Source: [Flexibacter] sp. ATCC 35103
Lineage (GTDB): Bacteria > Bacteroidota > Bacteroidia > Flavobacteriales > Flavobacteriaceae
Direction: 5' to 3'
Assembly (NCBI RefSeq): GCF_001975985.1
Contig: NZ_MTQF01000007.1
Location: 1-64,000 of the forward strand
DNA: 64,000 nucleotides
The number at the start of each line of letters is the position of its first letter. Within the stretch, counting starts at the first letter, position 1. Shown piece by piece: positions 17,635 to 26,686 of the stretch. Position numbers and translations under genes: made by a program. The notes under the pieces were generated by a model. The model saw nothing but the letters and a program-made list of their open reading frames with translations, had not been told where the DNA came from and ran no database searches.

Positions 17635-18312
17635 ATGAAAAATATTATTGTTACCGGAACCAGCAGAGGAATTGGTTACGAATTAGCATTGCAATTTGCT
17701 AATGCAGGACATCAGGTTCTTGCCATTTCAAGAAAAATACCTCAGACACTTTTACAACACCAAAATATTACTTGTCTTTCAATTGATTTGGCAGATGAAA
17801 GTGCTTTGCAGGAAGTAGATAAGTTTTTATCATCGACTTGGAAAAAAGTAGATGCAGTTGTTCACAATGCCGGAGCTTTATTATTAAAACCTTTTGCAGA
17901 AACTACTCAGGCTGATTTTGAAAGTATTTATAAAGTAAATGTTTTTGCTGTTGCAAATCTTACCAGAATTTGTTTACCATATCTTCAAAGAGGAAGTCAT
18001 GTCGTTACAATAAGTTCAATTGGCGGTGTAAGAGGAAGTCTTAAATTTGCTGGATTAGCAGCTTATAGTTCCAGTAAAGGAGCGGTAATTACCTTAACAG
18101 AATTATTAGCCGAAGAATATAAAGAACAAGGAATCTCTTTTAATGTTCTGGCTTTGGGTTCTGTTCAAACCGAAATGCTAAATGAAGCTTTCCCAGGTTA
18201 TCAGGCGCCAATTTCTGCTGACGGAATGGCAACATATATTAATGATTTTACTCTTAACGGAAATAAATATTTTAATGGGAAAGTGTTAGAGGTCTCGTCA
18301 ACGAATCCTTAA
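17635..18312 (+). CDS. short-chain dehydrogenase/reductase (SDR)
   Basis: 225 residues. TGTSRGIGYELALQF cofactor loop; HNAG at about residue 80; Ser in TISSIGG; catalytic pair in YSSSKGA. It is short at the C-terminus, as in small classical SDRs. It may be co-transcribed with the M28 peptidase. Substrate unknown. Confidence 0.86.
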   Translation: MKNIIVTGTSRGIGYELALQFANAGHQVLAISRKIPQTLLQHQNITCLSIDLADESALQEVDKFLSSTWKKVDAVVHNAGALLLKPFAETTQADFESIYKVNVFAVANLTRICLPYLQRGSHVVTISSIGGVRGSLKFAGLAAYSSSKGAVITLTELLAEEYKEQGISFNVLALGSVQTEMLNEAFPGYQAPISADGMATYINDFTLNGNKYFNGKVLEVSSTNP

Positions 18313-18330
18313 TTTCTTATAAATTATTAA

Positions 18331-18359
18331 TTGTCAGGCTGAGCGGAGTCAAAGCCATT
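18331..18359. repeat. fragment of a dispersed repeat (GTCAGGCTGAGCGGAGTC)
   Basis: The segment TTGTCAGGCTGAGCGGAGTC resembles intergenic repeat sequence common in flavobacterial genomes. Only one copy is present in this window, so the call is from memory of the family. Confidence 0.35.
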
Positions 18360-18409
18360 TTGTTATTTCATTTGATTAAAAAAAAGATACTTTATAACTC
18401 ATAATTATT

Positions 18410-19012
18410 TTGAACGAAACACTAGCAAGATATATACCGGAACATGCTGTAAAGCCTGTATTTGATTTGATTGTTGCCAATCAGGTTCATCTTAAAATCG
18501 TAAATGAGCGCCAAACGCGTCATGGAGATTATAGGAGAGGACCAAGTGGTAAACATGAAATAACGGTGAATGCTAGTTTAAATAAGTATCGTTTTTTGAT
18601 TACGTTAATTCATGAGATTTCACATTTGGTGGCATTTGAAAGGTTTGGCAGACAAATAAAACCGCACGGAAATGAATGGAAACTTACCTTTCAGCGAATG
18701 ATGATTCCGTTTATTCGTCCGGAGATTTTCCCGGGGCAATTATTGCCTTTATTAGCGAGGCATTTTAAGAATCCTTCAGCAAGTAGTGACACAGATACCA
18801 CTTTGTCTCTGGCTTTAAAACAATTTGATGCGCAAAACGATAAAAATTATGTTTTTGAAATTCCTTACGGGAGTGTGTTCCGAATTAAAAATGGAAAAAT
18901 ATTCAAGAAGTTGGCAGTTAGAACCAAACGTTTTGAATGTATCGAAATAAGTTCAGGAAGAACTTATTTGTTTAATCCAAACGCTGAAGTTGAATTGATA
19001 AATTCGAATTAA
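18410..19012 (+). CDS. SprT-like zinc metalloprotease domain protein
   Basis: 200 residues. The HEISH motif (LIHEISHLVAFERFG) and a following His (KPHGNEWK) are the SprT/Spartan-type zinc ligands. The C-terminal part resembles the beta-rich tail of SprT-like proteins but lacks a Cys4 zinc ribbon. The start is TTG at 18410; the next in-frame ATG is far inside the catalytic domain. Related proteins act on protein-DNA crosslinks; the function here is unproven. Confidence 0.82.
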   Translation: MNETLARYIPEHAVKPVFDLIVANQVHLKIVNERQTRHGDYRRGPSGKHEITVNASLNKYRFLITLIHEISHLVAFERFGRQIKPHGNEWKLTFQRMMIPFIRPEIFPGQLLPLLARHFKNPSASSDTDTTLSLALKQFDAQNDKNYVFEIPYGSVFRIKNGKIFKKLAVRTKRFECIEISSGRTYLFNPNAEVELINSN

Positions 19013-19024
19013 AGACTGTTAGAT

Positions 19025-19089
19025 ATTCCAAATAAAAAATCCAAATTCCAATACTGATGCAGTTGGAATTTGGATTTTTTATTTGGAAT
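19025..19089. terminator. long bidirectional terminator hairpin
   Basis: A perfect 27-bp inverted repeat (arms 19025-19051 and 19063-19089) with internal A/T-runs separates the SprT-like gene from the convergent transporter gene. It is longer than the usual terminators here. Confidence 0.78.
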
Positions 19090-19099
19090 CTTAAAAAGC

Positions 19100-19861
19100 T
19101 TATCCTTTCAAATATGCTTCTCTTACTTTTTTAAACAGGTTTGATGAGTACACAAACTTCACGATATCTTTATTGTCTGTTCTAAAGATTTCTTCTTTAG
19201 TTCCCTGCCACGCTTTTACTCCTTTTTTCAAGAAAACAATGTTTTCTCCAATTTCCATTACCGAGTTCATATCGTGCGTATTGATTACGGTTGTGATATT
19301 GTATTCTTCAGTAATTTCTTTAATCAAATTATCGATCAATGTTGAAGTATTTGGATCTAAACCTGAGTTAGGTTCATCACAAAATAAATATTTTGGATTA
19401 TTTACAATTGCACGGGCAATAGCCACACGTTTTTGCATACCTCCGGAAATTTCAGAAGGTAGTTTCTTATGCGCATCAACTAAGTTAACACGTTCTAAAA
19501 CAAAATCAACGCGTTCCTGAATTTTAGCTTTGTTATCGTTAGTGAACATTTTTAAGGGGAAAGCAACATTTTCTTCAACAGTCATTGAATCAAATAAAGC
19601 ACTTCCTTGAAAAACCATTCCAATTTCAGTTCTTAATTCTCGTTTTTCATCTGGATTTAATTCTGAGTAAACTCTGCCGTCAAATTCAATTGTTCCTGAA
19701 TCCGGTGTGTGAATTCCTAATAAGGTTTTTAATAAAACTGTTTTTCCGGATCCACTTTGTCCTATAATTAAGTTGGTTTTTCCGGTTTCAAAAACGGTCG
19801 AAACCCCTTTTAAAACTTTACTGTCACCAAATGATTTTTCTATGTTTTTTACTTCTATCAT
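19100..19861 (-). CDS. ABC transporter ATP-binding protein, MlaF type
   Basis: 253 residues. Walker A GQSGSGKT (residues ~34-41), Q-loop in MVFQGSALFDSMTVEENVAF, signature SGGMQKRVAIARA, Walker B FCDEPNSGLDP, H-loop in NTHD. The sequence after Walker A and the SALFDSMTVEENVAFPL motif are typical of MlaF, which drives phospholipid or related lipid transport between membranes. Its ATG overlaps the last base of the MlaE-type permease stop. Confidence 0.87.
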   Translation of the reverse strand: MIEVKNIEKSFGDSKVLKGVSTVFETGKTNLIIGQSGSGKTVLLKTLLGIHTPDSGTIEFDGRVYSELNPDEKRELRTEIGMVFQGSALFDSMTVEENVAFPLKMFTNDNKAKIQERVDFVLERVNLVDAHKKLPSEISGGMQKRVAIARAIVNNPKYLFCDEPNSGLDPNTSTLIDNLIKEITEEYNITTVINTHDMNSVMEIGENIVFLKKGVKAWQGTKEEIFRTDNKDIVKFVYSSNLFKKVREAYLKG

Positions 19862-20607
19862 TATCCTAATAATAATTGAGTTAATATATAATTAAAAAGA
19901 ATAATACAAACAGATGTCCATACAAATGATACTGTACTTGCCTTACCAACTTCTAATGCTCCACCTTTCATGTAATATCCGTGAAAAGACGGAATTGTAG
20001 CCAATAACATTGCGAATATTAAGGTTTTAATAAAAGCATATGTAATATGAAACGGAATAAATTCCATTTGGGCACCCTGAATGAAATCCTGACTAGTCGA
20101 AAATCCTCCATATGCACAAGCAAGCCATCCACCAAAAATACCCAGGAACATACTGATTCCAATTACAAATGGATACATTAATAAGGCTACTATTTTTGGA
20201 AAAACAAGATAGTTTAATGAATTAACACCCATAACTTCCAATGCATCAATTTGTTCGGTAACACGCATTGTTCCGATACTGGAAGTAATGTATGATCCCA
20301 TTTTTCCGGCCATAATCACCGAAATAAAAGTAGGGGCAAACTCCAGAATTACAGATTGACGTGTAGCAAAACCAATTAAATATTTTGGAATTAAAGGATT
20401 AGTTAAGTTTAATGCAGTTTGAATAGCAACAACTCCACCTATAAAAAAAGAGATAAAGCAAACGATGCCAAGGGAGTCGATTATTAAATCATCGATTTCT
20501 TTGAAAATCAATTTTTTCATAACAGGCCATTTAGTCTGTTTATTAAAAATTTCTTTCAGCATTAAAAAATATCTTCCTATTTGAGATATATAACGAATTA
20601 GCATCAT
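19861..20607 (-). CDS. ABC transporter permease, MlaE type
   Basis: 248 residues, five to six hydrophobic segments. FFIGGVVAIQTALNL, EFAPTFISVIMAGKMGSYITSSIGTMRVTEQIDALEVMG and the G-x-F-GG motif are the MlaE/YrbE signature. It pairs with the ATPase that follows. The substrate-binding MCE-domain gene normally found with the pair is not in this window. Confidence 0.88.
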   Translation of the reverse strand: MMLIRYISQIGRYFLMLKEIFNKQTKWPVMKKLIFKEIDDLIIDSLGIVCFISFFIGGVVAIQTALNLTNPLIPKYLIGFATRQSVILEFAPTFISVIMAGKMGSYITSSIGTMRVTEQIDALEVMGVNSLNYLVFPKIVALLMYPFVIGISMFLGIFGGWLACAYGGFSTSQDFIQGAQMEFIPFHITYAFIKTLIFAMLLATIPSFHGYYMKGGALEVGKASTVSFVWTSVCIILFNYILTQLLLG

Positions 20608-20685
20608 AGTTTTAGTAATATTGGCTAAATTAAGGATTAGTTTACAGTTTACAGTTTCCGTTTACAGTTTTTTAAGTTTTAAAAA

Positions 20686-21534
20686 CTAAAAAAGCTTCTG
20701 TTTCATCTTCTGAAAACGATAATTTCTAATAAATTTAGCTTGTTCGGGTGTAACTAATAAAGGTGTTTTGTTTTTTTTTGCTTTCCAGAAGCCTCTGATA
20801 TAGTCAAAAAACAAAAATGGTTTTTTCTTCATCATTGCCAGCTTTGCTGATGCAATTGCTGTAATCATGAAACCATATCCAAGGGTATAAAAAGCTTCTC
20901 CTTGTTTATAACGTGCTGTTTTGTTGTAATTCGCACCTGTTGGTTTAAGATGTTTTACATGTAAAGAAGAATCAGTAATAATTTTCCAATCATAGTATTT
21001 ACAAAACAATTCATCTACCGTGTCCCAGCCCATAGCAGGTTTTAAACCTCCAATTTGCTGATAAGTTTCTGCACGATATGCTTTCAGTGCGCCACGAATA
21101 TGATCTTTATCGGTTAAGTTTTCCAAAATCCAGTCGCCATTTTTTTCGATGTAACAAAATCCTCCAACCATTCCAACTTTAGGATCAGATTCAAAATGTT
21201 TTATAATGGTTTCAAAATAATTAGGAGGAAAAATTAAATCCCCATCTATTTTTACAATAATATCATAATCTGAATCCAGCGTTTCGAAACCTTTCTGAAA
21301 AGCCTGAATTACTTTGCTTCCCGGCATGTGAATCGCATCCGAAGTTTTGTTTACAACTGAAATAAACGGATTTTCCTTTGCAAATCCCAATACAACTTCT
21401 TCTGTTTTATCAGTTGAATTGTCATTTACAACAACAACTTTTGATGGCAAAACAGTTTGTGAAACCAAGGATTGAAGCGTTAGACCAATAAGGTCTTGTT
21501 CGTTATGCGCGGGAATGACGATATAATATTTCAT
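20686..21534 (-). CDS. family 2 glycosyltransferase
   Basis: 282 residues. GT-A fold: IPAHNEQDLIGLTLQSLVSQ, VVNDNSTDKTEE, and KIDGD as the DxD-like metal site; GWDTVDELF near residue 175 holds the likely catalytic acid. No membrane domain. It probably builds a surface or lipid-linked glycan; the acceptor cannot be read. It follows the methyltransferase by 24 bp, so the two are one operon. Confidence 0.85.
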   Translation of the reverse strand: MKYYIVIPAHNEQDLIGLTLQSLVSQTVLPSKVVVVNDNSTDKTEEVVLGFAKENPFISVVNKTSDAIHMPGSKVIQAFQKGFETLDSDYDIIVKIDGDLIFPPNYFETIIKHFESDPKVGMVGGFCYIEKNGDWILENLTDKDHIRGALKAYRAETYQQIGGLKPAMGWDTVDELFCKYYDWKIITDSSLHVKHLKPTGANYNKTARYKQGEAFYTLGYGFMITAIASAKLAMMKKKPFLFFDYIRGFWKAKKNKTPLLVTPEQAKFIRNYRFQKMKQKLF

Positions 21535-21558
21535 AAAATAATTATGGATTGTAAATTA

Positions 21559-22086
21559 TTAATTATGAATTTTCTCTGCTACAACAATATAGTATCTTGG
21601 AGTAAAATATCTTAATAAAGGTCTGAAGCCAAACTTTTTTACAGGATGTGTAAATTTTTGGCGATCGGTTATTTTCCAGCCTGTTTTTTCTAAAAGCCAG
21701 TCTAATTGCCAATCTTCAAATTCGTGATAATGTCTGTCCCACATATCAGTTTTTGATCGATATGCCGGTGAAAACCATAAGCGTAATGGAATTGAAATTA
21801 ACAATTTATCACATTTTACGTTTTGTAAAATAGTATATGGATTTAGCAAATGTTCGAAAATTTCGAATGCAGTAAAAACGGTATATTCTTCGGTTTGTAG
21901 CGCCCTTTGATCGTTATCTAAATCTTCGCCTTTTGTGTTTTTTACGGTATAACCGTTTTCTTCCATTATTTTAGAAAATGGATTTGGAACACCAAAATCA
22001 AAAATAGTTTCTGATGTTTTAACGTGTTTTTGTAAAAACTCTAAGGTAAGTTTGAATCTTTTATTCGGAAACGTTTTTTCGTACAT
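21559..22086 (-). CDS. class I SAM-dependent methyltransferase
   Basis: 175 residues. The SAM-binding region is reduced: IFDFGVPNPFSKIMEENGY is motif I, and FTAFEIFEHLLNPYTIL is the post-motif with the Glu-His pair seen in many Methyltransf_11/23-type enzymes. The first gene of the pair with the glycosyltransferase, so a role in modifying the same glycan or lipid is plausible. Confidence 0.72.
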   Translation of the reverse strand: MYEKTFPNKRFKLTLEFLQKHVKTSETIFDFGVPNPFSKIMEENGYTVKNTKGEDLDNDQRALQTEEYTVFTAFEIFEHLLNPYTILQNVKCDKLLISIPLRLWFSPAYRSKTDMWDRHYHEFEDWQLDWLLEKTGWKITDRQKFTHPVKKFGFRPLLRYFTPRYYIVVAEKIHN

Positions 22087-22090
22087 AGCG

Positions 22091-22112
22091 TTGCGAGGAA
22101 CGAAACAATCTC
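22091..22112. repeat. fragment of the 'GAGGAACGAAGCAATC' repeat
   Basis: 21 of 22 bases match 11453-11474. Confidence 0.55.
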
Positions 22113-22148
22113 TCGTTCTTGATTTTATAATTAGGTCGCAAATATACT

Positions 22149-22180
22149 AAAAAGTCCGCATTTTAAAATGCGGACTTTTT
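22149..22180. terminator. bidirectional terminator
   Basis: AAAAAGTCCGCATTTT followed by its exact reverse complement. It separates the ketoacyl synthase gene from the methyltransferase gene. Confidence 0.85.
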
Positions 22181-22252
22181 AGTTTTCGGTATTCAGTCGC
22201 AGTTTTCAGTTAGCAGCGTGTAAACTGAGACTGAATACTGCGACTGAAAACT
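22181..22252. repeat. inverted repeat of the 'CAGTCGCAGTTTTCAG' family, copy b
   Basis: AGTTTTCGGTATTCAGTCGC on the left is complemented by the right arm ending GCGACTGAAAACT. Related copies lie at 45199-45260, 45800-45831 and 61452-61514, with a degenerate fragment at 20639-20670. Confidence 0.7.
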
Positions 22253-22256
22253 ATAT

Positions 22257-23315
22257 TTAATATCTATATACAAATGCATTAACATTCATTCCTGCTCCAA
22301 CAGAAGCAAAAATAACAACATCGCCTTTGTTGATTTCATGATTTTCTAATTTTCCCTGAATTAAAAGGTCGAAAAGGGTTGGTACAGTTGCAACACTACT
22401 ATTTCCTAAATCATGAATACTCATTGGCATAATGTTTTCAGGAGCAGTTTTGTCGTATAGTTTGTAAAAACGGGCAATAATTGCTTCGTCCATTTTTTCG
22501 TTTGCCTGATGAATCAGGATTTTCTTTACATCATCAATTGCGATTCCGCTTTTGTCCAGACAGCTTTTCATTGCACATGGAACCTGACTTAAAGCAAATT
22601 CATAAATTTTACGGCCATACATTTTTATGTATTTAATGTCTGGATCTAAATCTGGATTGTATGATTTTCCAAAATACAAGAAGTTGGCTTCATCATTAGC
22701 AAAAGTAGCACTTTCATAAGATAATAATCCGGCTTCATCTTCAGAAGCTTCTAAAATTGAAGCACCGGCACCATCAGAATAAATCATAGAATCACGATCG
22801 TGATCATCAACAACTCTTGATAAAGTTTCAGCGCCAATTACCAGAACACGTTTTGCCATACCAGATTTGATAAAAGCATTTGCCTGAAGAACACCTTCAA
22901 TCCATCCCGGACATCCAAAAAGAATGTCATAAGCTACACATTTAGGATTCTTGATGTCCAATTTATTTTTAACGCGTGTTGCTAAACTTGGTAAAATATC
23001 AGATTGATTTGTTCCTGATTTTACATCGCCAAAATTATGGGCAAAAATAATATAGTCTAATGTTTCGCGATCGATATTAGCATTTTCAAGCGCTCTCTCG
23101 GCAGCAAAAAAAGCTAAATCAGATGAGGTATGTTGATCTTCGGCATAACGGCGATTTTCAATTCCGGTAATACCTTTGAATTTTTTAATTACAACTTCGT
23201 TCGGGTAAGCAAAAGGAGTTCCGTCTTCATTTAAAAAAACATGTTTGTCAAAATCAGTATTGCTTACTTCTTTATTTGGAATATAGCTTCCTATGCCTAT
23301 TATTTTTATTTTCAT
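22257..23315 (-). CDS. 3-oxoacyl-ACP synthase III (FabH family)
   Basis: 352 residues. The complete catalytic triad is present: Cys135 (FGCPGW), His269 (IHQAN) and Asn305 (LGNSS). These enzymes start fatty-acid or polyketide chains by condensing an acyl-CoA with malonyl-ACP. The sequence around the Cys and the insert after residue 25 differ from housekeeping FabH, so a specialised starter is possible. Monocistronic. Confidence 0.88.
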   Translation of the reverse strand: MKIKIIGIGSYIPNKEVSNTDFDKHVFLNEDGTPFAYPNEVVIKKFKGITGIENRRYAEDQHTSSDLAFFAAERALENANIDRETLDYIIFAHNFGDVKSGTNQSDILPSLATRVKNKLDIKNPKCVAYDILFGCPGWIEGVLQANAFIKSGMAKRVLVIGAETLSRVVDDHDRDSMIYSDGAGASILEASEDEAGLLSYESATFANDEANFLYFGKSYNPDLDPDIKYIKMYGRKIYEFALSQVPCAMKSCLDKSGIAIDDVKKILIHQANEKMDEAIIARFYKLYDKTAPENIMPMSIHDLGNSSVATVPTLFDLLIQGKLENHEINKGDVVIFASVGAGMNVNAFVYRY

Positions 23316-23557
23316 TATTCAATAATTATCCGATAAATTTATTGCTAAAGTATAAATAAAATCATGATAACTATCATAAAAAATACTATGCATGCATATA
23401 ATTATGAAATAATAATTATTTGTGGAATATATTGTTTATTTTTTAATGATTTTTGAGTTTTACCGAGATTTCAAACGTTTGAAATAAAAGTCAGAGTAAG
23501 GTTTTTCTGTTTTCAGGTTTTAAGTTTTACATCTCAACAAAAACCTGAAACAAAAAT
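23316..23557. other. intergenic space upstream of the ketoacyl synthase gene
   Basis: AT-rich, with TACTTTAG (7 of 8 to the -7 consensus) before the ketoacyl synthase gene; nothing else supported. Confidence 0.35.
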
Positions 23558-23590
23558 AAACCCGACAGGTTTTTAAAACTTGTCGGGTTT
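23558..23590 (-). terminator. terminator of gcvP
   Basis: AAACCCGACA pairs with TGTCGGGTTT; T-rich sequence follows on the minus strand. Confidence 0.82.
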
Positions 23591-23615
23591 GAATATATAA
23601 TTCGAAAACTAATTT

Positions 23616-26465
23616 TTAGTTTTCCATGTAAGCTTCAATAGGAGCACAGCTGCAAACTAAGTTTCTGTCACCGTAAGCATCATCTACACGACGAACTGAT
23701 GGCCAGAATTTATTTTCGGCGATGTATTCTAATGGATAAGCCGCTTTTTCTCTTGTATAAGGGAAATCCCAATTGTCAGTAGTTAACATTGCCAATGTGT
23801 GTGGTGCATTTTTCAATACGTTGTTTTTGTCATCGGCTGTTGCAACTTCAATTTCTTTTCTGATTGAAATAAGAGCATCACAAAAACGATCTAATTCTGC
23901 TAAATCTTCAGATTCAGTTGGTTCGATCATTAAAGTTCCAGCTACAGGGAAAGAAACAGTTGGAGCGTGGAAACCGTAATCCATCAAACGTTTTGCGATA
24001 TCACCCACTTCGATTCCGTTTTCTTTAAATGAACGACAATCTAAAATCATTTCGTGAGCTGCTCTTCCGCATTCTCCAGTATAAAGAATTGGGTAGTGTC
24101 CTTCGAAACGAGATTTCATGTAGTTAGCATTCAAAATAGCGTGTTCTGTAGCACTTTTTAATCCTTCAGCTCCCATCATTGTGATGTAACCATAAGAAAT
24201 TAAACATACTAAAGCTGATCCGTAAGGTGCAGATGAAATTGCTGTAATGGCTTGCTCACCGCCTACTTTTAAGATTGGGTTTGTTGGTAAAAACGGAACT
24301 AATTTTTCGTTTACACAAATTGGTCCAACTCCAGGTCCGCCACCACCGTGAGGAATAGCGAATGTTTTGTGTAAGTTTAAGTGACAAACGTCAGCACCAA
24401 TTGTAGCAGGATTTGTTAATCCAACTTGCGCGTTCATGTTTGCACCGTCCATATATACTAATCCGCCATTGTCGTGGATTAATTTTGTGATTTCGATAAT
24501 CGAAGATTCGAAAACTCCGTGAGTCGAAGGATAAGTTACCATTAAACAAGATAAATCATCTTTGTGTTCAATCGCTTTTTCTCTTAAATCTTCTACGTCA
24601 ATATTTCCTTCCGGAGTTGTTTTAGTAACGATGATTTTCATTCCCGCCATAGCTGCAGAAGCAGGGTTTGTTCCGTGAGCTGATGATGGAATCAAACATA
24701 CATTACGGTGACCTTCGTTTCTTGATAAATGGTAAGCACGAATCGCCATTAAACCAGCATATTCTCCCTGAGCTCCAGAGTTTGGTTGTAATGTTGTTCC
24801 GGCAAATCCGGTAATTACATTTAATTGCTGCTCTAATTTTTTAAGCATTGTGATGTAACCTTCAGCTTGTTCTACTGGTGCAAAAGGGTGAATGCTGTTC
24901 CAGTTTGGCATTGATAAAGGCAACATTTCTGATGCTGCGTTTAATTTCATTGTACAAGAACCTAATGAAATCATCGAATGATTTAATGATAAATCTTTAC
25001 GCTCTAATTTTTTGATGTAACGCATGATCTGACTTTCTGAATGATGATTGTTGAAAACATCATGCGTTAAGAAAGAAGATGTTCTTTCTAACGAAGCAGG
25101 TAATTGGCTTGTAGCAGATAAATCAGCAACGGTGAACGTTTCTTTTCCTAAAGCTTCAGCAAAAATGGCAATAATTTGGTTGATGTCGTTAATTGAAGTC
25201 GTTTCGTTTAACGAAATAGAAATCGTATCAGCATCTACATAAAAGAAGTTTACTTCGTTTTTCTCTGCCACAGCTTTTACTTTTTGAGCATCTGCTTTTA
25301 CTAAAATAGTATCAAAGTAAGCTGTATTGGTTTGAAAAACGCCTAATTTATTTAAAGCTTCAGCAGTTGTAACCGCCGACGCGTGAACTTTGTTTGCAAT
25401 ATATTTTAATCCTTTTGGTCCGTGGTAAACCGCGTACATTCCGGCCATAACTGCTAGTAAAACCTGAGCAGTACAAATATTTGAAGTTGCTTTTTCACGT
25501 TTAATGTGTTGCTCACGAGTTCCTAATGCCATACGTAAAGCACGGTTTCCGTTTACATCTATTGAAACTCCAATAATACGACCTGGCATAGATCGTTTGT
25601 ATTCGTCTTTAGTAGCAAAAAAAGCAGCGTGAGGACCACCATAACCCATTGGTACACCAAAACGTTGTGAAGTTCCAACTACTACTGCAGCTCCCATTTC
25701 TCCCGGAGAAGTTAAAGTCGCTAATGATAAAATATCGGCAGCAAAGGCAACTTTGATTTCGTTTTCTTTTGCTTTAGCAACAAAAGCACTATAATCGTTT
25801 ACCTGACCATATTTTCCTGGATATTGTAAAATCGCTCCGAAAAATTCATTCGAAAAATCAAAGTTTTCGTGGTTACCAACAACTAATTCAATCCCGATAG
25901 GAGTAGAACGTGTTTGAAGGATAGATAAAGTTTGTGGTAAAATTTCTTCAGAAACGTAGAACTTATTTGTATTGTTTTTCTTTTGATCACGAGTACGAAC
26001 ATCAAATAACAAAGCCATAGCTTCGGCAGCAGCAGTTCCTTCATCAAGTAAAGAAGCGTTTGCAATTTCCATTCCTGTTAGTTCAATAACAGTAGTCTGG
26101 AAATTTAAAATTGCTTCAAGACGACCTTGAGCAATTTCTGCCTGATAAGGTGTATAAGCGGTATACCATCCTGGATTTTCGAAAATATTTCTCTGAATTG
26201 GAGCAGGAACGATAGTAGGGTGATAACCCAAACCAATGTATGATTTGAATACTTTATTTTTCTTTCCTAATTCCTGGATATGATTTGCAAATTCGTACTC
26301 CGTCATTGCAGGATCCAAATTCAAAGGTGCTTTTAAACGAATATCATCCGGAAGGGTTTCGTAAACAAGTTGTTCGATCGATTCAACCCCAATGGTTTGT
26401 AACATGTGTTGAAGATCTGTTTCTCTTGGGCCAATGTGTCTTAAAGCAAAAGCATCTGTTCTCAT
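23616..26465 (-). CDS. gcvP: glycine dehydrogenase (decarboxylating), P-protein
   Basis: 949 residues, the fused long form. It decarboxylates glycine and passes the methylamine group to lipoyl-GcvH. The PLP Lys is in NLHKTFAIPHGGGGPGVGPI; the N-terminal half has the RHIGP start and YTPYQAEIAQGRLEAILNFQT; the C-terminal half has SLGSCTMKLNA and the final CSCAPI. gcvT and gcvH are not adjacent, as is usual in this phylum. Confidence 0.97.
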   Translation of the reverse strand: MRTDAFALRHIGPRETDLQHMLQTIGVESIEQLVYETLPDDIRLKAPLNLDPAMTEYEFANHIQELGKKNKVFKSYIGLGYHPTIVPAPIQRNIFENPGWYTAYTPYQAEIAQGRLEAILNFQTTVIELTGMEIANASLLDEGTAAAEAMALLFDVRTRDQKKNNTNKFYVSEEILPQTLSILQTRSTPIGIELVVGNHENFDFSNEFFGAILQYPGKYGQVNDYSAFVAKAKENEIKVAFAADILSLATLTSPGEMGAAVVVGTSQRFGVPMGYGGPHAAFFATKDEYKRSMPGRIIGVSIDVNGNRALRMALGTREQHIKREKATSNICTAQVLLAVMAGMYAVYHGPKGLKYIANKVHASAVTTAEALNKLGVFQTNTAYFDTILVKADAQKVKAVAEKNEVNFFYVDADTISISLNETTSINDINQIIAIFAEALGKETFTVADLSATSQLPASLERTSSFLTHDVFNNHHSESQIMRYIKKLERKDLSLNHSMISLGSCTMKLNAASEMLPLSMPNWNSIHPFAPVEQAEGYITMLKKLEQQLNVITGFAGTTLQPNSGAQGEYAGLMAIRAYHLSRNEGHRNVCLIPSSAHGTNPASAAMAGMKIIVTKTTPEGNIDVEDLREKAIEHKDDLSCLMVTYPSTHGVFESSIIEITKLIHDNGGLVYMDGANMNAQVGLTNPATIGADVCHLNLHKTFAIPHGGGGPGVGPICVNEKLVPFLPTNPILKVGGEQAITAISSAPYGSALVCLISYGYITMMGAEGLKSATEHAILNANYMKSRFEGHYPILYTGECGRAAHEMILDCRSFKENGIEVGDIAKRLMDYGFHAPTVSFPVAGTLMIEPTESEDLAELDRFCDALISIRKEIEVATADDKNNVLKNAPHTLAMLTTDNWDFPYTREKAAYPLEYIAENKFWPSVRRVDDAYGDRNLVCSCAPIEAYMEN

Positions 26466-26686
26466 TTGTAGCTATCTAATTTTTTAAGGGCAATGCAATT
26501 CGCGATGTATCTTCTTTGACTTAATCAAGTGTAACACAAGGTTTATTACATTTTATAGTAAATGTGTTGTTTTTTTGTGGCGCAAAATTAAGTATTATTA
26601 ATAATTTAATAGGTATTTTTAACTTCAATTTTTATGAAATTTACAACTAAAGAGTTGATTTGTTAATAATTGATTAGATTTAAAGA

